Shown: piece after piece, positions 11,200-22,972 of the stretch
Position numbering within the stretch: the first letter of the stretch is position 1
How the letters are laid out: the number at the start of each line of letters is the position of its first letter
Assembly (NCBI RefSeq): GCF_029784165.1
Contig: NC_073695.1
Location: 199,404,857-199,468,856 of the forward strand
Source: Wyeomyia smithii
Taxonomy: Eukaryota; Arthropoda; Insecta; Diptera; Culicidae
DNA length: 64,000 nucleotides
Direction of reading: 5' to 3'
The notes under the pieces: generated by a model
Told to the model about the DNA's origin: nothing
Database searches by the model: none
What the model saw: only the letters and a program-made list of their open reading frames with translations
Program-made: the position numbers and the translations under genes

Positions 11200-13132
11200 T
11201 TATGTGCAAGAGTTGCTCAATCCAATGATATTATTTATATACCTTACATCTTAAATGTCCCGTAAAAAAATCATGAAAAAAGGCTTGCTTTTTGAGCATT
11301 TGGTAGATATAACCCCTTAATGCAATGAGGGCTCCTTGACTATCTGAGAAAATACAGATATTGGCATACTTATATTTCCTAGCTAAGCAAATATTTGTGC
11401 ATATTAAAATAGCATTTATTTCAGCTTGAAAAACTGTGGGCCACTGTCCCATTGGGATTCATACTGTGGGCCACTGTCCAATTGGGATTGATATCAATCA
11501 TTTTGAAAGGAACACTGAAGTTAGCCCTAGAGTCCATCCAGTCTTCATTCATGGTTACTAAGGTGTTTAGTTTGAAATTGAGGATTCGTAAATGTCCCTT
11601 TAGATCCCTTTCCAGGAAAATCTTAACACGTTTGAGCCTAAGAGCACCTTTTTCGGCTTCAATTTGTACTTATTGATGCAAGGGTAGAATATATAAAAGA
11701 GCTTCTAAGGCTTTGAATGATGCACTGGCCATTGCTCCTGTTGTTGATAAGCATGCCAGACGTTGTAGTTTATCTAGCTTCTTCTGAGCTGATATTTGTG
11801 TAGTTTTGGGCCACCACACTAGCGAAGCATCCTAGCAAACCAGAAGTCGTATAAGGATGTTAATTTCAAGTCGCTCAAATGTGCATGTCAAGTTTGAAAT
11901 TACATAAAATGCAAAATTAAATTTGTTTATATCATATAAAACTTAAATCCTATAAAACGCAATATCAGGTTATATATGAAGCCATTTAACGTGTCATACA
12001 AAATTGTAAAATGCGTCAATCCTCTAAGTCGTGCAGAATGCAATTTAAAGTTTCGAATGAGGCCATATAAGACAGCATGCGAAGTTATAAAAAATCATAA
12101 CCAATTTTTTCTTACAATGTACGTATATGGCCTCCAGGTTTGTACACATAGGCGCATTTCATGCATCTTATATAGTCATTTTTTACCTAATAAGGGTTCA
12201 CTTAACAGAGTTGAGCGCGAGGTATATGAACCAATTTGTTTGCTGGGATATGTTACTCTGGGTCTCACTATTGCTGAGTTTATCCAGTGATACGTCCTCG
12301 GCTTGAGTCCCCACTTTTTGCCAAATGTATTGCTGAAAGCCCAAAGAGCGTTGTTTGCTTTTCAGATTGAATACTCTAGATGGTCGTTCCAGTTGAGCTT
12401 ATGGTCGAGCATTGCACCTAGGTACTTAGTTCGCTTGGATAGCACCAACTGTGTTTCTCCCAACTTATAAGAAAAGCCTTGGTGCTACATTCCGATTCGG
12501 AACTCGACCTTCTGTTTCTTATTCATAGACTTCGCAGCCATCTGTTTAGTGTACAGGACAATTGCGGGGCTAGCGCTACGATCCTACTGACACTAACAGT
12601 ACCTCCCGAGCCGAGACTCGAACCCACAACTGGCTTGTTAGACCAGCACCAACTGGGAGGTCTTATCTCCCAACTTAAGAGTTGCAATATTATATTTTCT
12701 CTTTCTTGTAAATGGGATTATGACTGTTTTAGAAGGATTGACGTTTAGTCCTTCCAGCTTGTACCATTTGAGTGTGTAGTTTAGGGCGGATTACATTCTA
12801 TTAGTAATAGTAGACCCGCATTTACCCCTAACTAAAATAGTAATGTCATCTGCGAACCCGATGACTTCGTATCCTAGGTTTGTTAAGTTGTTAAGGAGAT
12901 CATCGACTACAAGAGACCACAATAAAGGAGATAAAACCCTTCCTTGCGGGCAACCTCTTGTTAATTTTGTCGTTAAAGTTGATCTTCCTAAATTACCCGA
13001 TTATCTAACATAGCAAGTATCCAGTTCGAGATGCACATGTCAAACCGCTGATTTAACATAGCTTTCTTTATAGATTCATTGGAAGCGTTGTCAAATGCTC
13101 CCTCAATATCAAGAAAAGCATAAAGGGCATAA
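11200..13132 (-). pseudogene. Degenerate LOA/I-like non-LTR retrotransposon (RT and RNase H)
   Basis: Read on the minus strand from 13132 down: motif A AFLDIEGAFDN (near 13110), motif B-like CPQGRVLSPLLWSLVV (near 12950), motif C GFADDITILV (near 12860), then LNVNPSKTVIIPFTRKR and, beyond the SINE, KYLGAMLDHKLNWNDHL (near 12420). The linker stretch LVWWPKTTQISAQKKLDKLQ lies near 11820, and an RNase H piece with FQAEINAIL and ICIFSDSQGAL lies at 11450-11300. RT followed by RNase H fits the LOA/I group, to which the Aedes element Lian belongs. Frameshifts, stops and a local duplication near 11430-11490 show it is dead. The upstream part (endonuclease) is missing. Confidence 0.8.
12468..12665 (-). 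mobile_element. SINE200-like tRNA-derived SINE, 12-bp TSD
   Basis: On the minus strand the element has a B box GGTTCGAGTCT (12624-12614) and a body with the stretches CAGTAGGATCGTAG and TGTCCTGTACACTAAACAG that I recall from mosquito SINE200. It is flanked by TCTCCCAACTTA at 12456-12467 and 12666-12677, a 12-bp target duplication lying within the LOA-like reverse transcriptase. The reading frame of the host element resumes on the other side. Confidence 0.85.
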
Positions 13133-13136
13133 GGTT

Positions 13137-13256
13137 ACTTTACTTTACTTTTGTGGCCACAGACCGATTATTCATCCAGTGCCGAATCCAGAATACGTCA
13201 CAATATCACTCGGTCTTCGGCTGTTATCCTCCTGTTAGTCGCCTCTAACGCCTATT
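13137..13256 (-). repeat. Probable non-LTR 3' end remnant with TTTAC tail
   Basis: Begins with TTACTTTACTTTACTTT, which on the minus strand is a short tandem AAAGTAAAGTAA tail, and abuts the truncated LOA-like element. The minus-strand text before the tail reads as a broken RILDSALDE-like coding end. It looks like the tail of an RTE-type element, but this rests on style rather than a firm match. Confidence 0.35.
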
Positions 13257-13330
13257 ATCGAGACTTCTGCTAAATATAATATTTGCTGATCGTTTCTCCG
13301 GCATTATAGCTACATGCCCAGCCCACTGTA

Positions 13331-13665
13331 CACTGTTAAAAGTCGACACGTTACTGCCAAGTGGATTCAACTTACTTCTGTGCTAATAGATGAAACATTT
13401 CATATCTACGTGGAATATACTTGCGTTTCAGTTCACAGCACAAAACCAAGGGTCTTACACTTCGGTTTGCCATGTCATGTATACCAAAATCAATCATTTT
13501 ACACTCAGATTTCAATGCTTACACATGTAAAATGCCAAAACACATTAAAACACCGTGGATTCCAATATAAAATGATATGATTCGACATAATGGAATGATT
13601 AGGTTCGTTTATTGACACTCATATATAAAGAGCATTAGGAATTAGCGTGCGATTTATTTTCAGTG
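13331..13665 (+). mobile_element. TA-target MITE 'X', copy 1 (335 bp, unoccupied)
   Basis: Flanked by TA on both sides (13329-13330, 13666-13667), with imperfect terminal inverted repeats beginning CACTG and containing CACGTTA/CGCACGCTAA-like blocks. The whole element matches the minus-strand copy at 19130-19921 once the 459-bp insertion in that copy is removed. TA targets suggest a Tc1/mariner-related transposase supplied in trans. Confidence 0.8.
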
Positions 13666-13984
13666 TAGCCTGCCGTGTGTTATCCGTTTGACTATATCCG
13701 CCGATTGTCCTGTCCAGTGCATCCAGTTGTGCTTACGAATATTCCGTCAATAGGTGCTACAGATAGCCATTAGGGTGCGGCAAAGTGATCGATTTTCCAG
13801 AACCAAGTTTTTTGGTTTTATTTGAGGCCTCAAACAATCCCTCACTTACTTATTCGATTGGTTTGGCTTTGCTTGACGATTTCGAATTTGTATGGAAAAA
13901 CCTACCTTTTTGAATTTCCCTTTTTAGAACGATCAATAAAGCTTCATTACTAAAGCACTATAGTACGTCAAAGTATAGTAGACA
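13666..13984. other. Spacer, nothing recognised
   Basis: About 320 bp between MITE X and the RTE fragment, no supported feature. Confidence 0.35.
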
Positions 13985-15660
13985 CGTGTTTTTTTTCCAC
14001 CGTCGGAAGAAGCGTGAGTACGAGGACGCAGAGGACAGCTATGCTAGAAACGACGTGCGGAACTACAATAGAACTGTCAACAGAGTCAGAAGCAGGAATT
14101 TCCCTGTGCCGGTCATGTGTAATGACAAGGATGGTAACCTGCTTACTAATAATCCGACGGTTGCAGCCAGGTGGAAGAAGCATTTTCAGGCGCTATTGAA
14201 CGGTGAAGAGCCGGATGAGCAGAACAGGAACAGGATGACGATTATGGGTGATGACCAAGCTGTGGAGCCACCAACACAGGAGGAGGTGAAAAAGACGGTG
14301 AGTGAGCTGTAAAAACGGCAAGGCCGCTGGGAAGTACGCTTTCCCGGCCGAATTTCTAAAAGTGAGCGGCTGTACTATGCAATTCACCAGATAATACTAA
14401 GGATCTAGGCGGATTTTTTTTCCTGTGTGGACTCATCACTGGTTTTGTTATGACCAGAGATTAGATCGATTGTCCAGGTGTTTTCTGTACTCCGCACTTA
14501 ATATTATTGGCAGTACCATTGTTGAAGTCAGTGATACGCTTATCATTCATATCCGTGCTTGTGTGTAGGTTTTTACCTTTCCATTTCAAGCTTACTGCTC
14601 TACTATACCAAGCCTCTGTCCATCAATATAACAATATCGCCTAATTACAATTTCCTGTAGAGAAGTTTCATATGTTAGGCCTGAAACATGCTGGACGCCA
14701 AAGCCTTACTCACACCAGTTTTATTATAATAGAGACTTGTTTTTGTTAAGAGAGTCTACAGGGTTACTGTAAGAATTCAGATTGAAGGAAGGGTACGTAG
14801 TGGGGAGCTTGAGAATGAACCATGCTAAAGTCCTTTGATAGCCAAATGGCCTGATTCAATTGAGATTCGAACCTACGACCACCCGATTATCAAAGCGGAC
14901 TCTATAACCTTGCGACTTCGGATCTAGGCGGATGAACAAATGCCGAACGACTGGCTGGCAGGCCTCATCTCCCCTATCTATGAGAAGGGTCATCGATTGG
15001 ATTGTTGCAACTATCGAGGCATTACGTTGCTTAACTCCGCATATAAAGTGCTCTCCCGTATCCTTTTCTTCAGATTAACGAAATCCTTTGCTGGCGAATA
15101 CCAGGCTGGTTTTCAACAGAGGCGTTCCACGCAGGATCAAATTCTCACCCTACGACAGATCCTCGATAAATTCCGGGAGTACAACTTGCAGACCCACCAT
15201 CTGTTTGTAGATTTTAAGGCGGCATACGATTCGATGAAAAGAAACGAGCTGTGGCAGATAATGCTGGAACACGGTTTCCCGTCGAAACTAGTTAGGCTGA
15301 CTCGTACGACGCTGGAGGAATCGAAATCATGTGTGCGGATAGCTGACGAGACATCAGTCACGTTCGTAATGTTAAGTGATTGAAGTGAAACAAGTTGCAG
15401 CTGCAAACAGGGCCTTCTACGGACTACGTAACCAGCTATGGTCCCGTAGTTTGCAAACTCGCACTGATAGGACGCTGATACTCCCGGTGGCTCTTCACGG
15501 ACATGAAGCATGGACGCTGAAGGAAGCTGATCGACGACTGCTCGAAATTTTTGAGCGCAAAGTTCTGCGATCGATACGGTAAATTAGAAGATGGAGTGTG
15601 GCGCAGACGCATGAATCACGAGTTGTGGCAGGTAATACAGCGGGGCAGTAGAGGGGAGCT
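13985..15660 (+). pseudogene. RTE-clade retrotransposon fragment, internally deleted
   Basis: Plus-strand RTE polyprotein pieces. 13985-14330 gives the pre-RT region (NAPVAARWKKHFQALLNG-like text and EEVKKTVSEL), and 14940-15383 gives RT with LISPIYEKGHRLDCCNYRGI, EYQAGFQQRRSTQDQI and the motif A segment HHLFVDFKAAYDS. At 15383 the frame jumps to the C-terminal part (ALHGHEAWTLKEADRR and FERKVLRSIR), so the FADD motif region is deleted. A SINE at 14415-14919 splits the first two pieces. Near 15590 the tail text WRRRMNHELWQV follows in another frame. Confidence 0.85.
14415..14919 (-). mobile_element. tRNA-derived SINE, 505 bp, 14-bp TSD
   Basis: On the minus strand the tRNA-like head carries a B box GGTTCGAATCT (14873-14863) preceded by an A-box-like segment, and the element ends in a run of A (T-run 14415-14421 on plus). 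GGATCTAGGCGGAT occurs at 14401-14414 and 14920-14933, a perfect 14-bp target duplication. It interrupts the RTE reading frame. At about 500 bp it is longer than most SINEs, so the body may be composite. Confidence 0.88.
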
Positions 15661-16243
15661 TTTTCTACCAATTACGGGGTGGAAGAAATCTTCCTGTCCG
15701 ACCTGCGCATTTGCATCTCCAATGACGATCTTGATGTCTTGTCCAAATACAGAACGAGGTAATAATAATACAACATTTTAAGGCAATAAACTTCTAGAAG
15801 CTACCTTGACGGCGTACGAAATGTGAGGGTTGGAAGAAAGCTAAGTATCCCGAATTACTTCCGAGTCTTAGATCCTAGCAAGGCGTATTTGAAATGTATT
15901 CTTTATTTTTTCGCGAAAACGAAATAACCGAACAATAACAACCTTTATCTGTGGAGTTGGATACTTTTATAGATTCTTGAAATAATTATATATTATTTTA
16001 TCCCATTTTTGGAATCTGTGCCAGATTTTTCTAACATGAATAAAATTTTGACTTCAATCAACAGCTTTACTTTCTAACTTGAAACACTTTTGAAGTTATC
16101 AACCTGCGTTAATCATCAAATAAACAACTAGCCGAACCAAGACCCTATGCGCGACTCAACACGTTGATAACAAGTGTGTTTGACATGTACTGCAAACACT
16201 CAATGAAAACAGACTACCTTTAACCAATGCTAACATACGCACA
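15661..16243. other. Spacer, nothing recognised
   Basis: Non-coding sequence between two retrotransposon fragments. Confidence 0.35.
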
Positions 16244-17240
16244 ATGTTACTGTACATCGATTGGATTGTATACATTACAAAGTGCGTAAAACTGTGGAGC
16301 GGTTTCTGTTGTACAATAGTTGGGGTCCTATTTGGTGAATCTAACGCTGTACGTTATAATCGGATTAAAATATTCTGCAACTTTTTGAATCTTTCGGACG
16401 TTCCGCAAAGCAGTATTCTAGTCCCACTGCTCTTTGCACTGTTCATAAATAATGCATCCTTATTATTTTTTTGCGGACGTTGCGAGTTAATGAGGATTAT
16501 ACGGAATATCGAAGACCGCCACGAACTCCAGCGGCTCATTCACATTTTTTATAAGTGGTGCTCCAATTACCTGCTGACAATAATTAGTATCCAGAAATGA
16601 AATGTAATCTCTTTCCATAGTAAAAATGATCCTATAACATTCAGCTACACCATGTTGGACCAAACATAAACGATAGTTACCCAGTTTCGAGATTTTTTAT
16701 GTTACTTTAGACGCATCGCTATCCTTCAGATCGCGCTGCAACGAGATTATTGCAAAGGCGAATCGACAAGCCGGACTTATTTTTAAGATAGCCTCGGAAC
16801 TCCGCAATTCACTGTGCCTTCAATCACTGTACTTCTCTGTGGTCCGTTCTGTTCTCGACAAATCAAAAATCGGAGCTGTGCAACGGAAGTTCGTACGTTA
16901 CACCCTACGTTTTATGCCACGCCAAGATCCCAGCTACGTGAGTATTCTGATCGTTATCAACTTTTGAGCATGGAAACATTACACTAAAGACGTTTTGATG
17001 TACAGGCCCGTCTTTGTATTCAAAATTTTCGAGATTGACGCCGCAAGAATTTTACAGCGACTAGATGTATATGCTCCGAATGATCATTAAGACGAAGGAA
17101 TTTTCTGATGCCCATAAGGGCCGACCAGAATAGATTCGCAAAGTAAAGTTCCACTCGACAATTGTTTTCAAACTTACCTATCAAGCTATCAAACTCCACA
17201 TCATGCCTACGTAGAAATAAAAAAAATATGTTTACGTAAA
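16244..17240 (+). pseudogene. Jockey-like reverse transcriptase fragment
   Basis: Plus-strand remnant beginning at RT motif B (VPQSSILVPLLFALFINNAS, 16410-16470). The YADD box is lost in a small deletion. NIEDRHELQRLIHIFYKWCSN (16505-16570) follows, then, across frameshifts, ANRQAGLIFKIASELRNSLC near 16760-16810 and a C-terminal ARILQRLDVYAPNDH near 17040-17080. These are landmarks of Jockey-superfamily ORF2. No endonuclease region remains, so it is 5'-truncated. The matching minus-strand fragment is at 4150-4890. Confidence 0.75.
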
Positions 17241-18370
17241 GCATAGGTTATCTGGTTGACCGGAGAAGTCTGCTGTAGACAGTTGAATGCAAATCGACTG
17301 TGGGTCAATGGATAGTGTAATGCGAAAAAAGATGCCAATAAATCTGCGTAGCTATGCCATGCCAGCATCGAAGCCAAGATGACATAACTGAAAATAGTTT
17401 TATGGGATGCTATATAACAGCTCGCATTTTACGGCAGAGCGGATGTGAGAAATGGTGCATTGAATCAATATGCATGTTTTTCTGGTTCCGAATTCGAAAC
17501 TATAGCTATAGATACAATTGAGCTGTTCCACTTACCTTTAAGACATCAAAGCAATTTAGTACATCTGGTTAGTTCCTACTGAATTCATCTTCAAGCCGAA
17601 ATAATATAAAAAACGTAATCTGGACAGACAAAGCCACAGAATAGATTATTTTGGTCTCACAATTTATGCACTTGGTTTTACTTCCGGAGGTCACTGAAGC
17701 CCTTTCTATCTTGGTGTCACGGGACACACTTTTTGATTGCAGCCTCTGATGCTGCTGGCTTGGTGTGATTCACTGTAGCAATGTATACACTGCTATGGAT
17801 TCGAGAAAGCGCAGATTGTTTGCCTAAAATTTTTAGGCAATTTTTATGAGATTTATTGCTCAATAAGATACTTTAAAAAATCATTTATTATATACAGACA
17901 TACAGTATGCTGCAAAAACCACTAAGTATGCTAGCCACTTGAGATTCACAATCAATAGTAGAGAAACATCTTTACATCACTGACATTTTGGAACTGGAAC
18001 ACCTTTTGAAACGCTATCACCCACAAGCGCTACTGCTTCTACTTTATTTATAATGCGAAAGGAAAAACCTTTTACCTATAATAATAATCACTTCTACTAG
18101 TTATGGCATTTCGAAAATGAGAAACCACGACGACGGAGATTACGAAGCAGATAGAGCACGGCAACCGCAGATGAACAAAAACTGAACTGCGGTTGAGGAG
18201 CTTCTATTCGTGAGACTGTAAGAGCTAAAATAACTCGGGAAGAGAAGATTACTCGCGATTAAAGTTGTAAACGAAAGTCTTATGTTCGCAAGAAACGGGA
18301 TGAGCAAACAGAAAATGTCAAATGTAAAGTCACAAAACGAATTCAAATGCCACAGTTGATTCATGCAGTA
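17241..18370. other. Intergenic, nothing firm
   Basis: No supported gene. A weak IWTDKATE-like RNase H flavour near 17620-17650 is too short to call. Confidence 0.3.
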
Positions 18371-19129
18371 CACACACAAAAAATATTACCAAGCGAACAC
18401 ATAAAAACAACGTAAATTCACGTAAACCTGAATGTTTTCACTGGTTCAGGTAAACAATACGCATAAAAATAGGTGAAAACGACACAACAACTCAATTGGC
18501 CCTGAACAAGTAAACGAGATATGCAACTGTCAATTTATGTGTGAAAACAAAAGCAAAAATATTTCCCTCCTTCACTTTCGCAAGTAAAAACCAAACCGCA
18601 GACAGACGTCCAAGCTGAGTTCCAAACTTGTGTAAAGTTTTTTGTAGTAGCAATTCGTAACCAGATAGCGCTACCAGTGACGCCAGCCTCGTACACCAGC
18701 GAAAAAAATATGTGTGTAGCGATAAGGTCACCAGGCGGCGCTAGTATACAAGTGATTTATAACGCAATTCTCTTTAAAAATTTACACGAAGTTTTCAATA
18801 AGTTTCGTTTTTGCTTGGACGTCTGTATGTGACCAATTTTATACAACAGGGTAGTCAGGGCCAATAAAATGCGAATACTTAATTTTGGGTAAAATTTGTA
18901 AGGAGTTTTTGATATTGATATTGATAATTCAAGGTATTCAGTTTTATCTAAATGATGTTTTCCGTGCTGGTACTCAAAAGTAGGTAAATCACTTTTACCT
19001 AAAAGTACCTTCCCGCACAGAAGGGTTGATTTGCGTCAAAAATACGCAGATTTAGGTAGTTTTATGACAAAATTTTACACACTCATTAATATTGATTCTG
19101 AACTATCACTATAAAAAATGTCACGATTA

Positions 19130-19921
19130 CACTAAAATAAATCGCACGTTAATCCTAATGCTCTTCACACATGAATGTCAAACTACGTACCTCATCATTT
19201 TATTACGTCAACCCATACCGATTTTTATTGAAATCCACGGAATTTTAACGTGTTTTGGGATTTGACCTGTGTAAGCATTGAAATCTGAGTGTAAAATGAT
19301 TGATTTTGGTATGCATGACATGGCAAACCGGAATGTAAGACACTTGATTTTTTGCTGTGAACTGAAACGCAAGTATATTCCACGTAGATATGAAATGTTT
19401 CATCTATTAGCACAGAAGCAGTGCTGATAAAAGTCATTTTCCCCAGCAAAATTCTTCGAAAATTACAGCCAATCATTTTCAATTTTCACTTCCAATGATC
19501 GCAGCACTCTTTCACATACACTAGATTTTCGTCCTAGTAACGTGCTGTTATACTCAGATGAAATAGATCGCGCGCATCGTTCACGGTTACGGAATAAAAT
19601 TTGACGAAAAATCCATCCAAATGATCTTCACTTCAAAGCGACAAAGAAACACAAACAGTCCACTCAACCAAAATAAACCTCACCGATACACTTTTTCACT
19701 GACACTGACCGATGCCTTGACAATCTTCGTTAACTGATAAACTGATTTTGTTGTCTTGCTTCCATCGCAAAAAGCGGGAAGGGAGAACTCTGAAAGGATT
19801 GTAAAAAAATAACGTTTATGGATGCTTTTTTTCTTTTTCACTCAAGAGTGTCAACAAATATCAACCCTGCACAGAAGTAAGTGGAATCCACTTGGCAGTA
19901 ACGTGTCATTTTTTTACAGTG
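19130..19921 (-). mobile_element. TA-target MITE 'X', copy 2, interrupted by a hAT MITE
   Basis: Inverted relative to copy 1 at 13331-13665 and flanked by TA (19128-19129 and 19922-19923). The terminal CACT..AAA and ACACGTTACTGCCAAGTGG blocks match copy 1. Removing 19419-19877 gives about 333 bp, the same length as copy 1, so this element was intact when the hAT MITE landed in it. Confidence 0.85.
19419..19869. mobile_element. hAT-type MITE, 451 bp, 8-bp TSD with empty site in window
   Basis: Begins CAGTGCTGATA and ends in the complement of CAGGGTTGATA (9 of 11 matches). The flanks CACAGAAG at 19411-19418 and 19870-19877 are identical 8-bp target duplications. The corresponding empty site, with a single CACAGAAG, is present in MITE X copy 1 near 13374-13381 (complement strand). 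No coding capacity is evident. Confidence 0.92.
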
Positions 19922-19937
19922 TACTTCAAGTGTTTTC

Positions 19938-20214
19938 TGCACTTCCCAACAAACATTTGGGCTGAATAAAACAGCTAATAATTTCAAAATAGCTGAATAA
20001 AGTCTACATACAGGTGAAACGGATTGCCACAACGTTCAGGTTGATTTATCAGCTGAACAAGCAATAAATTCAGGTTTAAAAAAACTTGTGAAATACTCCA
20101 TGTAATGATTTAATTGTTGGTTGGTTAAGCGCTATTTTTATTTAAAAAAATAGCTATTAGACAACATTAATCAAACACTAAACCAACTGGTTGAATAAAC
20201 GCTTCTTGATACTT
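19938..20214. repeat. Possible partial relative of the adjacent foldback element
   Basis: The start CTTCCCAACAAACATTTGGG closely resembles the terminus of the foldback at 20215 (CCCAAGAAACATTTTTTGGC). It may be an older truncated copy. Its right end is not clear. Confidence 0.35.
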
Positions 20215-21860
20215 CCCAAGAAACATTTTTTGGCTAAATGAGCGCTTTTATAACTTATCTTACTCAGCTGACGGCTGAAAATAGGTCGAATAATATATTT
20301 CTAAGTGTTTAATCAGCTTTCAATCAGTCGGTTTTGGAGAACCAAATCAGCTACCTGTTACATTCGACTTCCTAAATAGCCGAACACGGGCTTAATAAGA
20401 AATAACTCAGCCATTTGAACAACTTTTATACATGCTGATCGTTTCTGTAGAAGCGATGATTCATTCTTTGTACGCCTTGTAGAAAAACTCTTTAACAGCC
20501 AACAACAGCTGGCTTATAGTATAAATGAGCGCCTATATGACAATTCCATGGCTAAAATTGTACATTCTGTTTTTCTGAAAAAGTGCTTCTGCAGCTTTAT
20601 TACAGCTACGATTAATATAATTCAAAATATATATTCGTCCAAATTAGACATTTGTTTTTATTGTATAGACGAATTGAACACATCCAAATCTTTCGATTTT
20701 TTGCACTTCTGTGTGTATTTTTCATCGCTTATTTTTCTATTTTTAGTATCCAATTCCAATACCAAAAAAAAAATACTCGAATCTCGAACTCATACTCATG
20801 AGGTTCCTGGTAGAACACGCTGCCGATTCGTCTATCTTGACATACATGCATAGGTATCGATTTAACCCGTACATATATTTCCAGTTTATTTCATAAACAG
20901 TTTTACATTGGCTGTATATATACTGAATTGTAGCTGAACAAGCGCTTCAGCATTTGTATCCCTAACTGTAGAAATTGTAGAAATCATTGCTAGTGTATCC
21001 ACTTCGTAAACAGAAACAAACAGTTCAAACGAAAATAATGATAGTTTTTGCAGCACGGCTAGCCGTACCCACCAATAATAAAATTCTATAATGCCTTGTA
21101 TTAAATCGACCAATTACAGAGGACAGTCACTTTGACAAAACGTGTTCTATCGTGTTCAAGGGATATGATACAAATGCTGAAGCGCTTGTTCAGCTACAAT
21201 TCAGTATATGTACAGCCAATGTAAAATTGTTTATGAAATAAACTGGAAATATACATATGTGTTAAATCGATACGTTTGCATGTGTGTCAAGATATACGAA
21301 TCGGTACCGCGTTCTACCAGGAACCTCATGAGCATGAGTTCGAGATTCGAGACTGGCAGTAAATTAATTGGATACTAAAAAGGTAATTTTCACTAACAAT
21401 AATATAAAAATAAACGATGAAAAATACACACACAAGTGCAAAACATCGAAAGATTTAAATGTGTCCGAATCGCCCAAGCAAAAAAAATTGTCTAATTAAG
21501 ACCATTCTATATTTTGAATCATAGCTGTAATAAAGCTGAAAAAGCACTTATATAGACTATAAGCCAGCTACTGTTGACTGTTAAAGAGTTGTTCTACAAG
21601 CTTTACAAAGTATGAATAATCGCTTCTACAGAAACGATCAGCATGTATAAAAGTTTATCAAATGACTGAGTTATTTCTTATCAAGCCCGTGTTCGGCTAT
21701 TTAGGAAGTCGAATGTAACAGGTAGTTGATTTGATTCTCCAAAACCGACTGATTAAAACTGATCAAACAGCTAGAAATACATTATTCGACCTATTTTCAG
21801 CCGTCAGCTGAATAAGATTAGTTATAAAAGCGCTTATTTAGCCAAAAATTGTTTCTTGGG
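20215..21860. mobile_element. 1.65-kb foldback element with ~700-bp arms
   Basis: The left arm 20215-20960 and right arm 21167-21860 are inverted copies with some indels, separated by a 206-bp spacer. Outer ends read CCCAAGAAAC and GTTTCTTGGG. Inner ends read CATTTGTATC and GATACAAATG. Matching blocks along the arms include AGCTGAACAAGCGCTTCAGC and the AACCTCATGAG..GAGTTCGAGA region. No transposase frame is present. A transcript through it could fold into a long hairpin RNA. The target duplication is not obvious. Confidence 0.85.
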
Positions 21861-22199
21861 TTGACTCAATTCGTCACATCACACTGCAAGTGATTTAGTG
21901 TTGATTTCTCGATGATTAACACTTTCAAATGAAATGATCTTGCGTTTTTTACGAAACGTGTATTATTTAATTACCGAAGCGGAAGCGGACCGGAGCGAAA
22001 CTTATTACTTACAACTTTCTGTTAACCGACACTAAAAAGCAGAACGGAACTTTCGGTTATGTCGAGCAGCAATCCAAACGTCAATGTTGAAGGTAACCAG
22101 ATGAAAGAGACCTGCTCTTCGTTTATTCCCACTTTTTATAGCAGTATACTTGTTACCACCTCTACGCATTTCGATGCGGCGATACACTGAACGAGAAGT

Positions 22200-22640
22200 G
22201 TTGTATGCAACAGCGTTGAAAACTGGTTAATGGAAACCCGAAAAAAATAATATCATAAAAACCTTAAAAGTTGCTGTAATTGTACATAGTTATACCATAA
22301 TTTAACTACGTTTTTCATTGTAAATACACCATTTTTACATTAAAAATCATTGTCCAGAACAATGAAAAACATTGTTTTTGCCATTTTTACCATGAAAAAG
22401 GGGGATTGTTATGTATCCTCACAGCTTTTTCCATTAACTTTTCCCATACATTTCAAAGTCACTGACAATGTTTTCCATGGTAAAATTGTTGTCGGTGGTA
22501 GATTCAACAACAAAAAACATTGTTAAAACATGGTGATAGCAAAAAACATCTGCAAGCTTACAGTAAAAATACCATGCTTTTAATTGTTACAATAAAAACA
22601 TTGTCCATTTACTGTTCTTATTACAAAATATACCGTAAAT
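22200..22640. other. AT-rich repeats with AACATTGTTTTT-type motifs
   Basis: Several direct and inverted short copies of CATTGTTTTTGCC, CAATGTTTTCCATGG and CATTTTTACC occur here, suggesting a decayed MITE. Boundaries cannot be set by eye. Confidence 0.3.
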
Positions 22641-22745
22641 TTTTTTTTAGGTGAGTTTTATGCGTATTATTTACCTAAACCAGTGAAAACATTTAGGTTT
22701 ACGTAAATTTACGTTGTTTTCACTTGGTAATATATTTTTGTGTGT

Positions 22746-22972
22746 GTTAGGAATTGGGTAGGCGAATTCACTCAACTCTCGTTTCGTCCGAATAAAAAAT
22801 CAGATCCGATCAACTGTGGCATACTACTACTGTTTGTTATTGTTATTTTTTCCTCTGTCAACGTTGCCGTGCCCTGCCGGATCGTTGAGTCATTTTTTCG
22901 GAAAATAAGAAAAGCACAACTGTTCCCGAAGTTAGTTGTTTTACTAAATAAAAGGCAAAATCGTAATCTAAA
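22746..22972 (+). promoter_or_regulatory. Presumed TBCD 5' UTR and proximal promoter
   Basis: Only 227 bp separate the end of the inverted-repeat element from the TBCD start codon, so the 5' UTR and core promoter must lie here or inside the element nest. No TATA box is evident. Confidence 0.4.

Larger units (their letters stand above)
18371..22745. mobile_element. Possible 4.4-kb composite element bounded by ~100-bp inverted repeats
   Basis: The segment 18371-18468 (starting CACACACAAAAAATATTACC) reappears inverted at 22643-22745 with few differences and one indel of about 8 bp. TA lies outside each end. The two copies could be the termini of one large element or two separate opposite insertions of a small repeat. 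Between them lie MITE X copy 2, a nested hAT MITE and a 1.65-kb foldback, but no recognisable transposase. Confidence 0.5.
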
